Assembly (NCBI GenBank): GCA_025965895.1
Contig: JAOPWC010000173.1
Coordinates: forward strand, 1 to 48,685
DNA length: 48,685 bases
Direction of reading: 5' to 3'
DNA from: Mycobacterium sp.
GTDB lineage: Bacteria; Actinomycetota; Actinomycetes; Mycobacteriales; Mycobacteriaceae
The notes beneath the pieces were generated by a model. The model was not told the DNA's origin, made no database searches, and saw only the letters and a list, made by a program, of their open reading frames with translations. Positions 9,865 to 18,877 of the stretch are shown one piece after another. The translations under genes were made by a program, and so were the position numbers. How positions within the stretch are numbered: position 1 is the first letter of the stretch; the number at the start of each line of letters is the position of its first letter.

Positions 9865-10385
9865 ACACCCATTTCGGCTCATTCACGCCCGCGCGTAGAC
9901 ATCAACCGCGCCAGCGCGCGATCGGCCGCGACTGACGCCCACCTGCTGCTATTTGCAGGCTGCGCCCACATTCGGCTGGTTCTTGTGCCGGTCAACGGCC
10001 GAGCATGTCGAGACGTGTCACCCATCGGCGGCATCCCGGGCGGCACATTCTCGGCGGTGGAACTGCCCACGTGCGGATGCGCCCCCGCGGACTTCACGAG
10101 CAACGCGAACGCGACGCTCAATTCGGTGCAGCTGCTTATCTCCGGCACGACCTGCCGACCCGAAACGGCTGGCCAGCGACGCTTTCAGCACGACAACGCA
10201 TCGGCGCGGTGAGCCGGATCCGTCCCGATATCGGCTCTTTCCCGCCTGCCTGGGCAGCATCTGTCGTGAGCCGATTGAAGGCGAGGTCAGCGACACGACC
10301 AACGCGGGTCAGCAGCGCCGCTGCTCGCCAACACCACTCCAACGCGGTGGCCAGGAGCCGCCGTGAACTGAAGGGAAGCAACACC
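9865..10385. promoter_or_regulatory. Leader region of the catabolic operon, no gene seen
   Basis: 520 bases between the BTAD regulator and the aldehyde dehydrogenase. A reading frame in phase with the dehydrogenase extends back to 10005, but its translation is Arg/His-rich and unlike the family, so it is not taken as coding. The operon promoter and activator sites should lie here; SARP-type activators usually bind direct heptamer repeats, and I could not identify a convincing pair by eye. A GAAGGGAAG ribosome binding site lies just before the ATG at 10386. Confidence 0.35.
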
Positions 10386-11774
10386 ATGGCCTACCAGACC
10401 GTGAACCCGTACGACAACCACGTCGTGGCCACCTTTGACGACCTGACCGACGAGCAGGCGTTGGAACTGCTCGGACAGGCGCAGAAGACGTTCGAGTCCT
10501 GGAGTCAGACATCGTTCGCTGAGCGCACCGCCGTCATCAAGCGTTCCGCGGCGATCTTGCGCGAGCGGTCCGACGAGTTCGCCCGGCTGCTGACTTTGGA
10601 GATGGGCAAGCTTTACACTGAAGCCCTCGGTGAGGTTGAGCTCAGCGCCCAGATTCTGGACTACTACGCCGAGAAGTCCGAGGGTTTCCTGGCACCCGAG
10701 CCTCTTGAAACCGCCAGCGCCGACGATACCGCCATGCTGGTCAGCGCCCCGCTGGGAGTCATCCTCGGGGTGCAGCCCTGGAACTTCCCGTACTACCAGC
10801 TGGCGCGGGTAGCCGGCCCGAACCTGATGGCCGGCAATGTGGTCATGGTCAAGCATGCTTCGAACGTGCCTCAAGCGGCGGCGGCCTTCGAGAAGCTGCT
10901 CCTGGAGGCGGGTGCACCGGCAGGCGGTTACACGAACCTGTACGCCACCAAGGATCAGATCAACCTGCTGATCGACGACGATCGGGTCCGCGGTGTGGCG
11001 TTGACCGGCAGCGAGGGCGCCGGCGCGGTTGTGGCCGCCCGGGCGGGCAGGAACCTCAAGAAATCCACCATGGAACTGGGCGGGTCGGACGCATTCATCG
11101 CGCTGGCCGACTGTGACCTCGACAAGACGGTGGAGTGGGCGGTGCACGGCCGCGTTTTCAACGGCGGCCAGTGCTGTGTGGCCTCGAAGCGCATCGTCGT
11201 CGTCGACAAGATTGCCGACGAGTTCCTGGCGAAGTTCCAGGCGGCGATGTCCGAGCTGAAGGCCGGCGATCCGTTCGATGCTTCAACGACGCTGGCACCG
11301 ATGTGCACCCAGAAGGCTGCCGACGATCTCAACGCACAGATCAACGCCGCCGTCGAAGCCGGCGCGAGGGCAATCCCATGCGGCGAGTCGGTGCCCAGCA
11401 AGGGTGCGTTCATCCAGCCGACGATCCTGACCGACCTCACCCCAGACAACCCGGCCTACTACGAGGAGTTCTTCGGTCCGGTGGCGCTGTTCTTCCGGGT
11501 CAAGGACGAGGACGAAGCCGTGCGGCTGGCCAACGACTCACGCTTCGGTTTGGGCGGATCGGTGTTCACCAGCGACGTCGAGCATGGCATCGAGGTCGCC
11601 AACCGCATCGAGACCGGCATGGTGAACATCAACCACCCGGCTCGGCTCAAGGCGGACCTGCCGTTCGGCGGTGTCAAGATCTCGGGCTACGGCCATGAGC
11701 TCGCCCACCTCGGCATTGAGGAATTCATCAACAAAAAGCTCATCAATGTCGTCCCGATCGACGCACCGGCCTGA
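10386..11774 (+). CDS. NAD(P)-dependent aldehyde dehydrogenase (succinate-semialdehyde type)
   Basis: 462 residues, the length of short GabD/Sad-like dehydrogenases. Seen: the nucleotide-binding region QPWNFPYYQLARVAGPNLMAG, the catalytic base motif MELGGSDAF with Glu230, and the nucleophile in FNGGQCCVASKR (Cys263; Cys264 adjacent). The C-terminal KISGYGHELAHLGIEEFIN is typical of succinate-semialdehyde dehydrogenases. It oxidises an aldehyde to the acid with NAD(P)+. First gene of a same-strand operon; a pyruvate decarboxylase homologue starts 34 bases later, which suggests it removes the aldehyde that enzyme makes. Start chosen at ATG 10386 with GAAGGGAAG upstream. Exact substrate (acetaldehyde, succinate semialdehyde or other) unknown. 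Confidence 0.92.
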   Translation: MAYQTVNPYDNHVVATFDDLTDEQALELLGQAQKTFESWSQTSFAERTAVIKRSAAILRERSDEFARLLTLEMGKLYTEALGEVELSAQILDYYAEKSEGFLAPEPLETASADDTAMLVSAPLGVILGVQPWNFPYYQLARVAGPNLMAGNVVMVKHASNVPQAAAAFEKLLLEAGAPAGGYTNLYATKDQINLLIDDDRVRGVALTGSEGAGAVVAARAGRNLKKSTMELGGSDAFIALADCDLDKTVEWAVHGRVFNGGQCCVASKRIVVVDKIADEFLAKFQAAMSELKAGDPFDASTTLAPMCTQKAADDLNAQINAAVEAGARAIPCGESVPSKGAFIQPTILTDLTPDNPAYYEEFFGPVALFFRVKDEDEAVRLANDSRFGLGGSVFTSDVEHGIEVANRIETGMVNINHPARLKADLPFGGVKISGYGHELAHLGIEEFINKKLINVVPIDAPA

Positions 11775-11808
11775 TCGATCCCTGACCAGAGAAGAAGGAA
11801 CAGAAATC

Positions 11809-13524
11809 ATGGCTGACTTCACTGTCGGAAAGTACCTGGCGGCCCGGCTCGAGCAGATTGGACTCAAGCACTACTTCATGGTCCCCGGGGACTACAACCT
11901 CGTCCTGCTCGACGAGCTGCTGACCAACGAGAACCTGCAGCAGATCGGCTGCTGCAACGAGCTCAACGCCGCCTACGCGGCGGAGGGCTACGCCCGAGCC
12001 AACGGGGCCGGCGCCGTGTTCACCACCTACAACGTGGGCGCGTACTCCGCGCTCAACGGTGTGGCCGGCGCCTACGCGGAACGCTTGCCGGTGATCTTCG
12101 TGTCGTCGGGTCCCAATACCAACGACCCCGTCGCGAATCACATCATGCACCACACGATGGGCACGCACGACTTCTCCGACCAGTACGAGGTGTGTCGACA
12201 GGTGACGTGTGAAGCGGTGCGCATCCTGCACGCCGACAACGCGCCGACCCTGATCGATCAGGCGATCAGCACCGCCCTGCGCGAGCGCAAGCCGGTCTAC
12301 ATCGAGATCGCCTGCAACCTGTCGGCCGCTCCGTGCCCCGAGCCGGCGCCGATCGACACGTTGCTGGCTTCCACGATGCTGTCTTTCCAGCCCACCAACC
12401 CGCGGGCGTTGACCGCCGCGGTCGACCGGGCCAGCCAGCTTCTGGAGAACGCGAGAAAGCCGATCCTGCTGGCCGGAGCGCACCTGCGCTCCTACGGCGC
12501 CATCGACGCCTTCCGGGAACTGGCCGAAGCGCTTGGCTGCGCAGTGGCGGTCATGCCCAACGCCAAGGGCTTCTTCCCCGAAGACCACCCGCAATACGCG
12601 GGCATCTACTGGGGCGAGGTGAGCACGCCTGGGTGCCAGGCCATCGTCGACTGGGCTGATCTGGTCGTGGCCGCAGGGCCGGTGTTCTCGGACTACACCA
12701 CGGTCGGCTGGAGCGCGCAGCCTGCGCGGCAGCGGATGATCAGCGCCGAGCCGCAAGTCGTGCGGTTCGCCGGCGCCGAATTCACCGGTGTCGCGCTGGC
12801 CGACTTTCTGTCCGACCTGGCGAAGAAGGTCCAGGCCAACGATGCCACCCTTCGGCAATACCATCGCCTCAGGGGAGCAGCGCCCACACCGGCACCGGCC
12901 GCCGAGGTCGACGCGGACACTCAACTGAGCCGAGCTGAGCTGTGGCGTCAGATCGAGGCAGACCTCGACGCCAAAACCACGCTGATGGTGGAAACCGGCA
13001 TCTCCTGGTGGGACGGCATGTATACCCGGCTCCCAGGCGGCGCCAGGTTCGAGATCGAGATGCAATGGGGCTCCATCGGCTGGGCCGTGCCCGCTGCGTT
13101 CGGCTACTCGGTGGGCCTGGAAGCCGACCGGCGCCTGGTCGCGGCGATCGGCGACGGATCCTTCCAGCTGACTGCCCAGGAAGTGTCCAACATGATCCGC
13201 CATCGCCAAGAGATCCTGATCTTCCTGGTCAACAACCGCGGATACGTGATCGAGTCAGCGATCCATGACGGCCCCTACAACTACTACAAGAACTGGGACT
13301 ACGCCGGCCTGATCGACGTCTTCAACGCCGAGGACGGCCGCGGCCTGGGGCTGACAGCAACCACGCCAGCCGAACTGGCCGACGCGATCGCCAAGGCCCG
13401 CGCCCACAAGGGCGGCCCGGTCCTTATCGAATGCCAAATCCCCAATGAGGACGCGAGCCCTGAGGTCATCTCCTGGGGATCCAAAGTCGCCCGCGTCAAT
13501 GCCCGCCCACCCCAAAACATCTAG
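11809..13524 (+). CDS. pdc: Pyruvate decarboxylase (Zymomonas-type), ThDP-dependent
   Basis: 571 residues (Z. mobilis PDC has 568) and collinear with it as I remember that sequence. All catalytic residues are in place: Asp in VPGDYNLVLLD, Glu in CCNELN, the His pair in MHHTMG (114-115), and Glu in YVIESAIHDGPYN. The ThDP/Mg2+ motif GDGSFQLTAQE precedes NNRGY. Ile on both sides of the active-site Glu (IESAI) matches the small pyruvate pocket of ZmPDC rather than the larger one of indole- or phenylpyruvate decarboxylases. It converts a 2-oxo acid, probably pyruvate, to an aldehyde and CO2. Ribosome binding site GAAGAAGGAA; the extradiol dioxygenase gene follows 14 bases after the stop. PDC is rare in bacteria and odd in an aromatic operon. 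Confidence 0.88.
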   Translation: MADFTVGKYLAARLEQIGLKHYFMVPGDYNLVLLDELLTNENLQQIGCCNELNAAYAAEGYARANGAGAVFTTYNVGAYSALNGVAGAYAERLPVIFVSSGPNTNDPVANHIMHHTMGTHDFSDQYEVCRQVTCEAVRILHADNAPTLIDQAISTALRERKPVYIEIACNLSAAPCPEPAPIDTLLASTMLSFQPTNPRALTAAVDRASQLLENARKPILLAGAHLRSYGAIDAFRELAEALGCAVAVMPNAKGFFPEDHPQYAGIYWGEVSTPGCQAIVDWADLVVAAGPVFSDYTTVGWSAQPARQRMISAEPQVVRFAGAEFTGVALADFLSDLAKKVQANDATLRQYHRLRGAAPTPAPAAEVDADTQLSRAELWRQIEADLDAKTTLMVETGISWWDGMYTRLPGGARFEIEMQWGSIGWAVPAAFGYSVGLEADRRLVAAIGDGSFQLTAQEVSNMIRHRQEILIFLVNNRGYVIESAIHDGPYNYYKNWDYAGLIDVFNAEDGRGLGLTATTPAELADAIAKARAHKGGPVLIECQIPNEDASPEVISWGSKVARVNARPPQNI

Positions 13525-13538
13525 AAGGAGAAAGAACA

Positions 13539-14687
13539 ATGACCGACCAAGTCATAGGTGCGCACAATGCGCACAATGAACTGCACAGCGAGCAGGGTGC
13601 CCGCCCAGGCGAACACCCGGGGCGCTCGGACAACCCGATCATCAAAGTCCACGACGTTCTCTGGCTAGAGTTCGAGAAGCCGGACCTGCTCAAGGCCGAA
13701 GCGTTTGCCCACTCCTTTGGTTTCGCCACGGTGCTGCGCACCAACGACGAGCTGCACCTGCGGGGCAGCGACGCGGGGGCGCCGTGTGTGCTGATCCGCC
13801 GCGGCCAGCGCGAGAAGTTCCTCGGGCCGGCCTTTGTGGCCGCCGAACAGTCGGATCTTCTGCGGCTGGCCGACGCGACGGGGACCAGCGTTCGCCCGCT
13901 GCCTGAGTCGCTTGGCGGGGTGACCGTTGATCTGGTCGACCCCAGCGGGCTGCCGGTGCGCGTGGTGTCGGGCACCCACCGGCTCGAGGCACTGCCCACC
14001 GCGCAGACGCCGCACGTGTTCAACTTCGGCCACAAGAAGGTCCGGACCAACGCGATGCAGCGCCCGCCGCGGGTGCCCACCAATGTGCAGCGGCTCGGAC
14101 ACATAGTGGTGCAGACCCCGAAGTACATCGAGGCCCTGAACTGGTACCTCGACACCTTCGGCATGATCGTCAGCGACTTCTCCTACTACCCCGGCCAGCG
14201 CGAGCGCGGGCCGATCTTGAGCTTCATCCGCTGCGATCGCGGCTCCGTCCCCGCCGATCACCACACCCTGGCCATGGCGCTGGGTCCGGTCAAGCGCTAT
14301 ATGCACTCCGCCTACGAGGTCGCAGACCTCGACGCGCTGGCCGCCGGCGGCGAATACCTGCGCGCACAAGGGTATTTCCGCTCGTGGGGCATCGGCCGCC
14401 ACATCGAAGGCAGCCAGATCTTCGACTACTGGCGTGACCCGGACGGTTTCCTGGTCGAGCACTATGCCGATGGCGACATGTTCGACAACACCCTGGAGCC
14501 CGGTTGGGCCGCGATGCATGCCTCCGGCCTGTATCAGTGGGGACCGCCGCCGAGCAAGGACTTCATGGGGCTTGGATCACCGCGCGAAGTGGCGAGCGAA
14601 CTCGCCGTGATGACCGACGCCCTGCGTCACGACAACGAATTCGACCTGTCCGCCCTGCGCGGGCTGTTCGCCGTAGCCAATTCCTAA
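13539..14687 (+). CDS. Type I extradiol ring-cleavage dioxygenase (VOC fold)
   Basis: 382 residues, two VOC modules. The C-terminal catalytic module shows the 2-His-1-carboxylate iron site: His188 in RLGHIVVQT, His256 in MHSAYEV, and Glu307 in FLVEHYADGD. HHTLAM lies between them, where the second-sphere His is usual. The N-terminal module (about 35-150) lacks the ligands, as in catechol 2,3-dioxygenases. It should open a catechol ring beside the two hydroxyls with O2. The first 30 residues are a polar extension not needed for the fold, but AAGGAGAAAG directly precedes the ATG at 13539. The co-operonic monooxygenase would supply the catechol. The natural substrate (catechol, dihydroxyphenylpropionate or other) cannot be read from sequence. 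Confidence 0.88.
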   Translation: MTDQVIGAHNAHNELHSEQGARPGEHPGRSDNPIIKVHDVLWLEFEKPDLLKAEAFAHSFGFATVLRTNDELHLRGSDAGAPCVLIRRGQREKFLGPAFVAAEQSDLLRLADATGTSVRPLPESLGGVTVDLVDPSGLPVRVVSGTHRLEALPTAQTPHVFNFGHKKVRTNAMQRPPRVPTNVQRLGHIVVQTPKYIEALNWYLDTFGMIVSDFSYYPGQRERGPILSFIRCDRGSVPADHHTLAMALGPVKRYMHSAYEVADLDALAAGGEYLRAQGYFRSWGIGRHIEGSQIFDYWRDPDGFLVEHYADGDMFDNTLEPGWAAMHASGLYQWGPPPSKDFMGLGSPREVASELAVMTDALRHDNEFDLSALRGLFAVANS

Positions 14688-14719
14688 CAAACACCAACTG
14701 AAAGAGAGAAGAAACCGTT

Positions 14720-15640
14720 ATGACCACATCAATCCTGCGCACCGCCGACGCGTGGTGGGTGCAGACCGCCTCGGGTGCGGCTCGCATCGATACCGACGCG
14801 ACCACCACACGTGAGTTGCTGGCCGACCGTTCGGCCATCGACGCCGCTGCCAAGAGCAGCGACACCGTGCCGGTGGAGAGCCTTGCGCTGCTGTCCCCGA
14901 TCACGACGCCGTGCCGTGTGGTGGCTCAGGCCACCAACTTCGCGTCGCATGTCAAAGACGTCGGCCGCGACCCCGCCAAGACCCCGCTGACCTTCTTCCG
15001 CAAGGCGTCCGGGTCTGTCACGGGGCCGTTCGGCGACATCGTCAAGCCGTCGCATGTGAAGCTGATGGACTACGAGCTCGAGATCGGTCTGGTCTTCGGC
15101 CGCGAGCTGCCCGTGGGTACCGAGGTCTCCGCCGCCAACCTGGCCGATTTCCTGGTGGGCTTGGTTGTCACCAACGACATCTCGGCGCGCGATGTGCAGC
15201 TGACCAAGCAGCAGTTCTTCGAGTCGAAGTCCTATCCCACCTTCACCCCGGTTGGGCCGGCGCTGGTGCTGGTCGACGCCGAGGAACTCAAGCGTTTCGG
15301 TGAGCTGCGGCTGCGGCTGTCGGTCAACGGCGAGGTGCGCCAGGACATGGTCATCGAGGGCGACATCCTCTTCCCGCCGGTGCAGGCGCTGCAGGCGCTG
15401 TCGAAGTTCCAGAAGGTCGATGCCGGAGACATCCTGTTGACCGGAACTCCGGTGGGCACCGCACTGACCCTGCACGGCGTCACCCCCAAGGGTGACATGG
15501 ATCTCGGGGCCTTCTTGACCGCGCAGTTCGAGAAGAACCCCGCGTACCTGCAAGACGGTGATGTGGTCGAGGCCACGGTCGCCACCGACGACGGCGCCAT
15601 CGACCTCGGCGTCCAGCGCAATGTGGTGGTGTACAAATGA
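14720..15640 (+). CDS. Fumarylacetoacetate hydrolase-family protein
   Basis: 306 residues. A short N-terminal part (to about 65) precedes the FAH catalytic domain: a metal site in LMDYELEIGLVFGRE with the two Glu of ExE, Asp in VTNDISARDVQ, and DILLTGTPVGTAL near the end. FAH-family enzymes use Mg2+ or Ca2+ for C-C hydrolysis of acylpyruvates or for hydration/decarboxylation of 2-oxo-alkenoates in meta-cleavage routes. Following an extradiol dioxygenase it should act on the ring-cleavage product or its downstream 2-oxo acid. Start ATG 14720 with AAAGAGAGAAG upstream. Its last codons overlap the monooxygenase start by 4 bases (ATGA), so the two are translationally coupled. A second, unrelated FAH gene lies at 46192. 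Confidence 0.88.
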   Translation: MTTSILRTADAWWVQTASGAARIDTDATTTRELLADRSAIDAAAKSSDTVPVESLALLSPITTPCRVVAQATNFASHVKDVGRDPAKTPLTFFRKASGSVTGPFGDIVKPSHVKLMDYELEIGLVFGRELPVGTEVSAANLADFLVGLVVTNDISARDVQLTKQQFFESKSYPTFTPVGPALVLVDAEELKRFGELRLRLSVNGEVRQDMVIEGDILFPPVQALQALSKFQKVDAGDILLTGTPVGTALTLHGVTPKGDMDLGAFLTAQFEKNPAYLQDGDVVEATVATDDGAIDLGVQRNVVVYK

Positions 15641-17217
15641 CCGCGGAGAAGAACGGCCTGCCGGAATTCGTTCCTGTTGTGGTCGTCGGTGCCGGCCCGG
15701 CCGGCATCGCCGCCGCGACACTGCTGGGCCAATACGGCGTCGAAACCCTGGTGCTGGACCGCCACGAGACCGTCTACCCGCTGCCGCGGGCGGTGCATGC
15801 TGACGACGAGGTGTTTCGCATCCTGGCCCGGCTGGGTGTCGGCGAGGACTTCGCCGCCCATAGCCGGCCAGGGCGCGGTCTTCGGATGATCGACCCGCAG
15901 ATGCGGGTGCTGAGCGAGATCCCGCGCAGTACGGAACTCAGCGCCGCCCACGGGTTCCCGCAGATGAACATGTTCGACCAGCCTGAGCTGGAAGCGATGC
16001 TCCGCGCGAACGTCAAGCGCTACCCCGAGGTCACCATCCACGGCAACGTGGAGGTCACCTCGGTCAGCCAAACCCAGAACGGCCGGGTGCGGGTGAGTTT
16101 CCTTGATCGCGTGCGCGGCGGCGAGCAGAGCGTGCAGGCCAGCTATGTGATGGGCTGCGACGGTGCCAACAGCCTTACCCGCGCGTCCATCGGGGCGCAC
16201 ATGTACGGCCTGCCGTTTACCCAGGACTGGCTCGTGATCGACGTCAACACCGACGTCGATCTCAAGCAGTGGGAGGGCTGCCAGCAGCTGTGCAACCCCC
16301 AGCGTGGCGGCACGTACATGCGGGTGTCAGAAACCCGCTACCGCTGGGAATTCCAACTGGTCGACGGCGAAACCGTAGCCGACTACCAGACCCTGGCGGA
16401 CGTCGAGTCGCTGATCAGGCCCTGGCTGGGCGACACTCCCGCCGACGCGTTGGAGCTGGTGCGGGTGACCGCCTACACGTTCCGCGCGCAAGTGGCCAAC
16501 CGTTGGCGCGACCGCAATGTATTCCTGCTCGGTGACGCCGCGCACCTGACCCCGCCATTCGTCGGCCAGGGCATGGCTGCCGGCTTGCGCGACGCGCTGA
16601 ACCTGACCTGGAAACTGGTCGGCGTGCTCGACGGCACCCTGCCCGAAAGCGTGCTGGACACCTACGAGCAAGAGCGCAAGCTCCACGCGGCAGCCATGAT
16701 ATTGATGGCCGTGTCGGTGGGAGCGGCCATGACCGGCGGCGGGCGCGTCGGCGATCTGATCCGCCACGTGGTGTTCCCGCGCATGCAGAACCTGCGCCTG
16801 CCGGGCACCGGGGTCAGTGCCGCCGACGGCGTCGCCCCCGGTCTGCGCAGTTCCGAACTGGTGATCAAATCCCGCACACCCGGCGGCCTGGCTGGAACGC
16901 TGTGCCCTAACCCGGTGCTGCAGGACGGCCTGCGGTTCGATGAGGTGGTCGGGAACCGGTTCGCGCTGATCGCCTCCTCGCCGCTCAGCGATGCGCAGCG
17001 AAACGAGCTCAGCAGCCGGGGAGCCGCCGTCGTGCTCGCCGTCCCTGGCAGCGACCTTGACGGCTGGCTACGCAAAGGCCGCGCCAGCGCCGCCATCGTG
17101 CGGCCGGACCGCGCGGTCATGCAAGCCGGACGCAGCGTCGAAGCGCTCTGCCGAGCCATGCCGGCGTTTCACGGTGTCACGAGCGCCAGTGATCATGTCG
17201 GCCACCGATCGATGTGA
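15637..17217 (+). CDS. FAD-dependent aromatic hydroxylase (MhpA-like, class A)
   Basis: 526 residues. Seen in order: the dinucleotide-binding motif VVVGAGPAGIAAATLLGQYG near residues 14-32, the DG motif GCDGANSLTRASIG, and the second FAD motif FLLGDAAHLTPPFVGQGM. These define group A flavoprotein monooxygenases; the length and the C-terminal thioredoxin-like tail are those of the MhpA/HppA branch acting on hydroxyphenylpropionates, resorcinols and related phenols. It would hydroxylate a phenolic ring with NAD(P)H and O2, giving the catechol for the dioxygenase two genes upstream. Overlaps the FAH gene by 4 bases. The specific phenol is not predictable. Confidence 0.88.
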   Translation: MTAEKNGLPEFVPVVVVGAGPAGIAAATLLGQYGVETLVLDRHETVYPLPRAVHADDEVFRILARLGVGEDFAAHSRPGRGLRMIDPQMRVLSEIPRSTELSAAHGFPQMNMFDQPELEAMLRANVKRYPEVTIHGNVEVTSVSQTQNGRVRVSFLDRVRGGEQSVQASYVMGCDGANSLTRASIGAHMYGLPFTQDWLVIDVNTDVDLKQWEGCQQLCNPQRGGTYMRVSETRYRWEFQLVDGETVADYQTLADVESLIRPWLGDTPADALELVRVTAYTFRAQVANRWRDRNVFLLGDAAHLTPPFVGQGMAAGLRDALNLTWKLVGVLDGTLPESVLDTYEQERKLHAAAMILMAVSVGAAMTGGGRVGDLIRHVVFPRMQNLRLPGTGVSAADGVAPGLRSSELVIKSRTPGGLAGTLCPNPVLQDGLRFDEVVGNRFALIASSPLSDAQRNELSSRGAAVVLAVPGSDLDGWLRKGRASAAIVRPDRAVMQAGRSVEALCRAMPAFHGVTSASDHVGHRSM

Positions 17218-17264
17218 CTCGACATGACGAAAACCGACCCTACCTAGAACAGGAGCACCATCCA

Positions 17265-17858
17265 ATGACCGATCACAGCGACGCCTTGGGCGGACGCCTG
17301 CCCCTGGCAGATCCCACCGATCTCGTTGGGGCGCAACGAGAACTCGTCGACAAGATGACGAGCGCCGTGGTCCCGTGGGCCGACGACACTGGTTTCCACA
17401 GCACCACCGACGACGGCCGATTCATCGGCCCGTTCAACCCCGCGCTGCTCAACCCGGCCATGACGTCTGTGTCCGCCGAGCTGTTATTGGGCGAGAGGGA
17501 GCACACGTCGTTAAGCCCACGGCTGCGCGAAGTGGTGATCCTGGCAGTGGGCGCGGTCTGGCAGTCCGAGTATGAGCTGTACGCCCATTCGGCCGCAGCC
17601 CGCAAAGCCGGCATCCCTGACGACGCCGTTCGGGTGCTGGCAAGCGGTGGAATACCAGATGACCTCAGTAAGGACGAGAAGATCGCAGCAGAGCTGACGC
17701 GGCAGCTTTCCACCACTCACCGTGTCGACGAGACGCTCTACCGGCAGGCCGAAAACTGCTTTGGAACAAAGGGATTGACCGACATCGCCATCCTCATCGG
17801 CATCTACCACGCGGTATGCACAACGCTCAACCTGTTCGAGATACCCGCACCACATTAG
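17265..17858 (+). CDS. Carboxymuconolactone decarboxylase/AhpD-like protein
   Basis: 197 residues. The core (about 85-135) LSPRLREVVILAVGAVWQSEYELYAH with AARKAGIPDD matches the CMD helical fold, including the Glu-x(5)-His pair seen in that family. There is no CxxC pair, so a peroxidase-type AhpD role is unlikely. Related genes often accompany aromatic catabolic operons, where their reaction is frequently unknown. Last gene of the operon, 47 bases after the monooxygenase. ATG 17265 follows AACAGGAG; an in-frame ATG at 17214 overlaps the previous stop and lacks a good site. Between its stop and the next gene (17859-18073) no gene is seen. Confidence 0.8.
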   Translation: MTDHSDALGGRLPLADPTDLVGAQRELVDKMTSAVVPWADDTGFHSTTDDGRFIGPFNPALLNPAMTSVSAELLLGEREHTSLSPRLREVVILAVGAVWQSEYELYAHSAAARKAGIPDDAVRVLASGGIPDDLSKDEKIAAELTRQLSTTHRVDETLYRQAENCFGTKGLTDIAILIGIYHAVCTTLNLFEIPAPH

Positions 17859-18073
17859 CGGCACCAGTAGGGCCGTTGCCAACAACTCGACGAAGCTCAG
17901 CTATCGACAGGACGTCGTGACTGACTGCGGCCCACCAAAAGGTAGCGCTTCAACGGGGCCCGGGAGATGTCGGCCAGTTATTTGCCCAGACAAAATAGAC
18001 GTCGTAGGAATTGTAGGTTCAGTTGAGTGGTGGATACGAGTGAAAGCTTCTCAGATGCCTTGGTATAGCGACG

Positions 18074-18877
18074 ATGCCTAGCTCCCTAAGGACGCTGATT
18101 GTGTTCGCTCTCCTTTGCGGTAGCGCGGCGCTCGGCTTCGTGTTGAAGTCTCAGTTGCTGGAACGTTTTACGCAGACGGGCGCACTCGAGTCTATGAGTC
18201 TGATCATTTCGTTCCTTGTTACGATAACGGCCATCGTGGTCGGGTTGCTTATAAACGCAACGAAGAGCTTTGTTGACGCCACCCAGAACCATTGGGCGAT
18301 ATTCGCCGGACAGCTGATTCGACTTGACCAATCTATGCGTAATTACGGTTCAGAATCTGAACAGATGCGTGAACAACTCCAAAGTTTTACCGCCGCCGCC
18401 ATTGTCAAGTTTTGGCGGGCCGACGACATTCCGATCGCGGTGACCTACCCAGATGTGCGCAAATTGTCGAAAGATGAAGCACAGCAGGTGCTGAGTGGCC
18501 TCGTGAACCGCATCGAGCTTGGGATCATCCGATTGAAAACACCCGATCCATTGCACGAACGATTAGCGGCGGACTGCTTCGAACAATATAAAGAGTTCGC
18601 CAGGGCCCGATGGTCGCTACTCTTGGCCCCTCAAAACTCGCTACCAGCGCCGTTCCTCAGGCTGCTGGTAGCCTGGATCATGATTATCTTTCTGTGTTTC
18701 GGCCTTCGCGCGCCAGCCAATCCCTTGGTAATAATTGTAATCACGTTGTCCGCGACTACGCTGAGCGGCATGATGTTTGCTATCATCGACGTCGTTGATC
18801 CGTATAAGGGCCTGTACAACATCTCCAGCAAGAACATGCATTATGCCCTAGAGGCAATGCTGAACGAAATGGCGTGA
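18074..18877 (+). CDS. DUF4239-like (bestrophin-like) membrane protein
   Basis: 267 residues with four predicted membrane segments, two near the N-terminus (about 5-24, 38-62) and two near the C-terminus (about 198-216, 221-243), around a 130-residue helical soluble domain. This 2+2 layout and the NHWAIFAGQLIRLDQSMRNYG region resemble DUF4239/bestrophin-like proteins, whose function is not established. The gene is visibly richer in A/T than its neighbours and uses codons rare there (ATA, TTA, AAA), so it was probably acquired from another lineage. It is the last gene before the right end of the candidate element and has no clear ribosome binding site. Not obviously linked to the catabolic operon. 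Confidence 0.6.
   Translation: MPSSLRTLIVFALLCGSAALGFVLKSQLLERFTQTGALESMSLIISFLVTITAIVVGLLINATKSFVDATQNHWAIFAGQLIRLDQSMRNYGSESEQMREQLQSFTAAAIVKFWRADDIPIAVTYPDVRKLSKDEAQQVLSGLVNRIELGIIRLKTPDPLHERLAADCFEQYKEFARARWSLLLAPQNSLPAPFLRLLVAWIMIIFLCFGLRAPANPLVIIVITLSATTLSGMMFAIIDVVDPYKGLYNISSKNMHYALEAMLNEMA

Noticed and set aside
10005..10385. Long upstream extension of the aldehyde dehydrogenase frame
   Set aside because: Translation is Arg/His-rich and unlike the family; a good ribosome binding site and the homology both start at 10386.
17859..18073. Terminator or riboswitch between the operon and the membrane protein
   Set aside because: No stable stem with a T-run and no known riboswitch core was visible.
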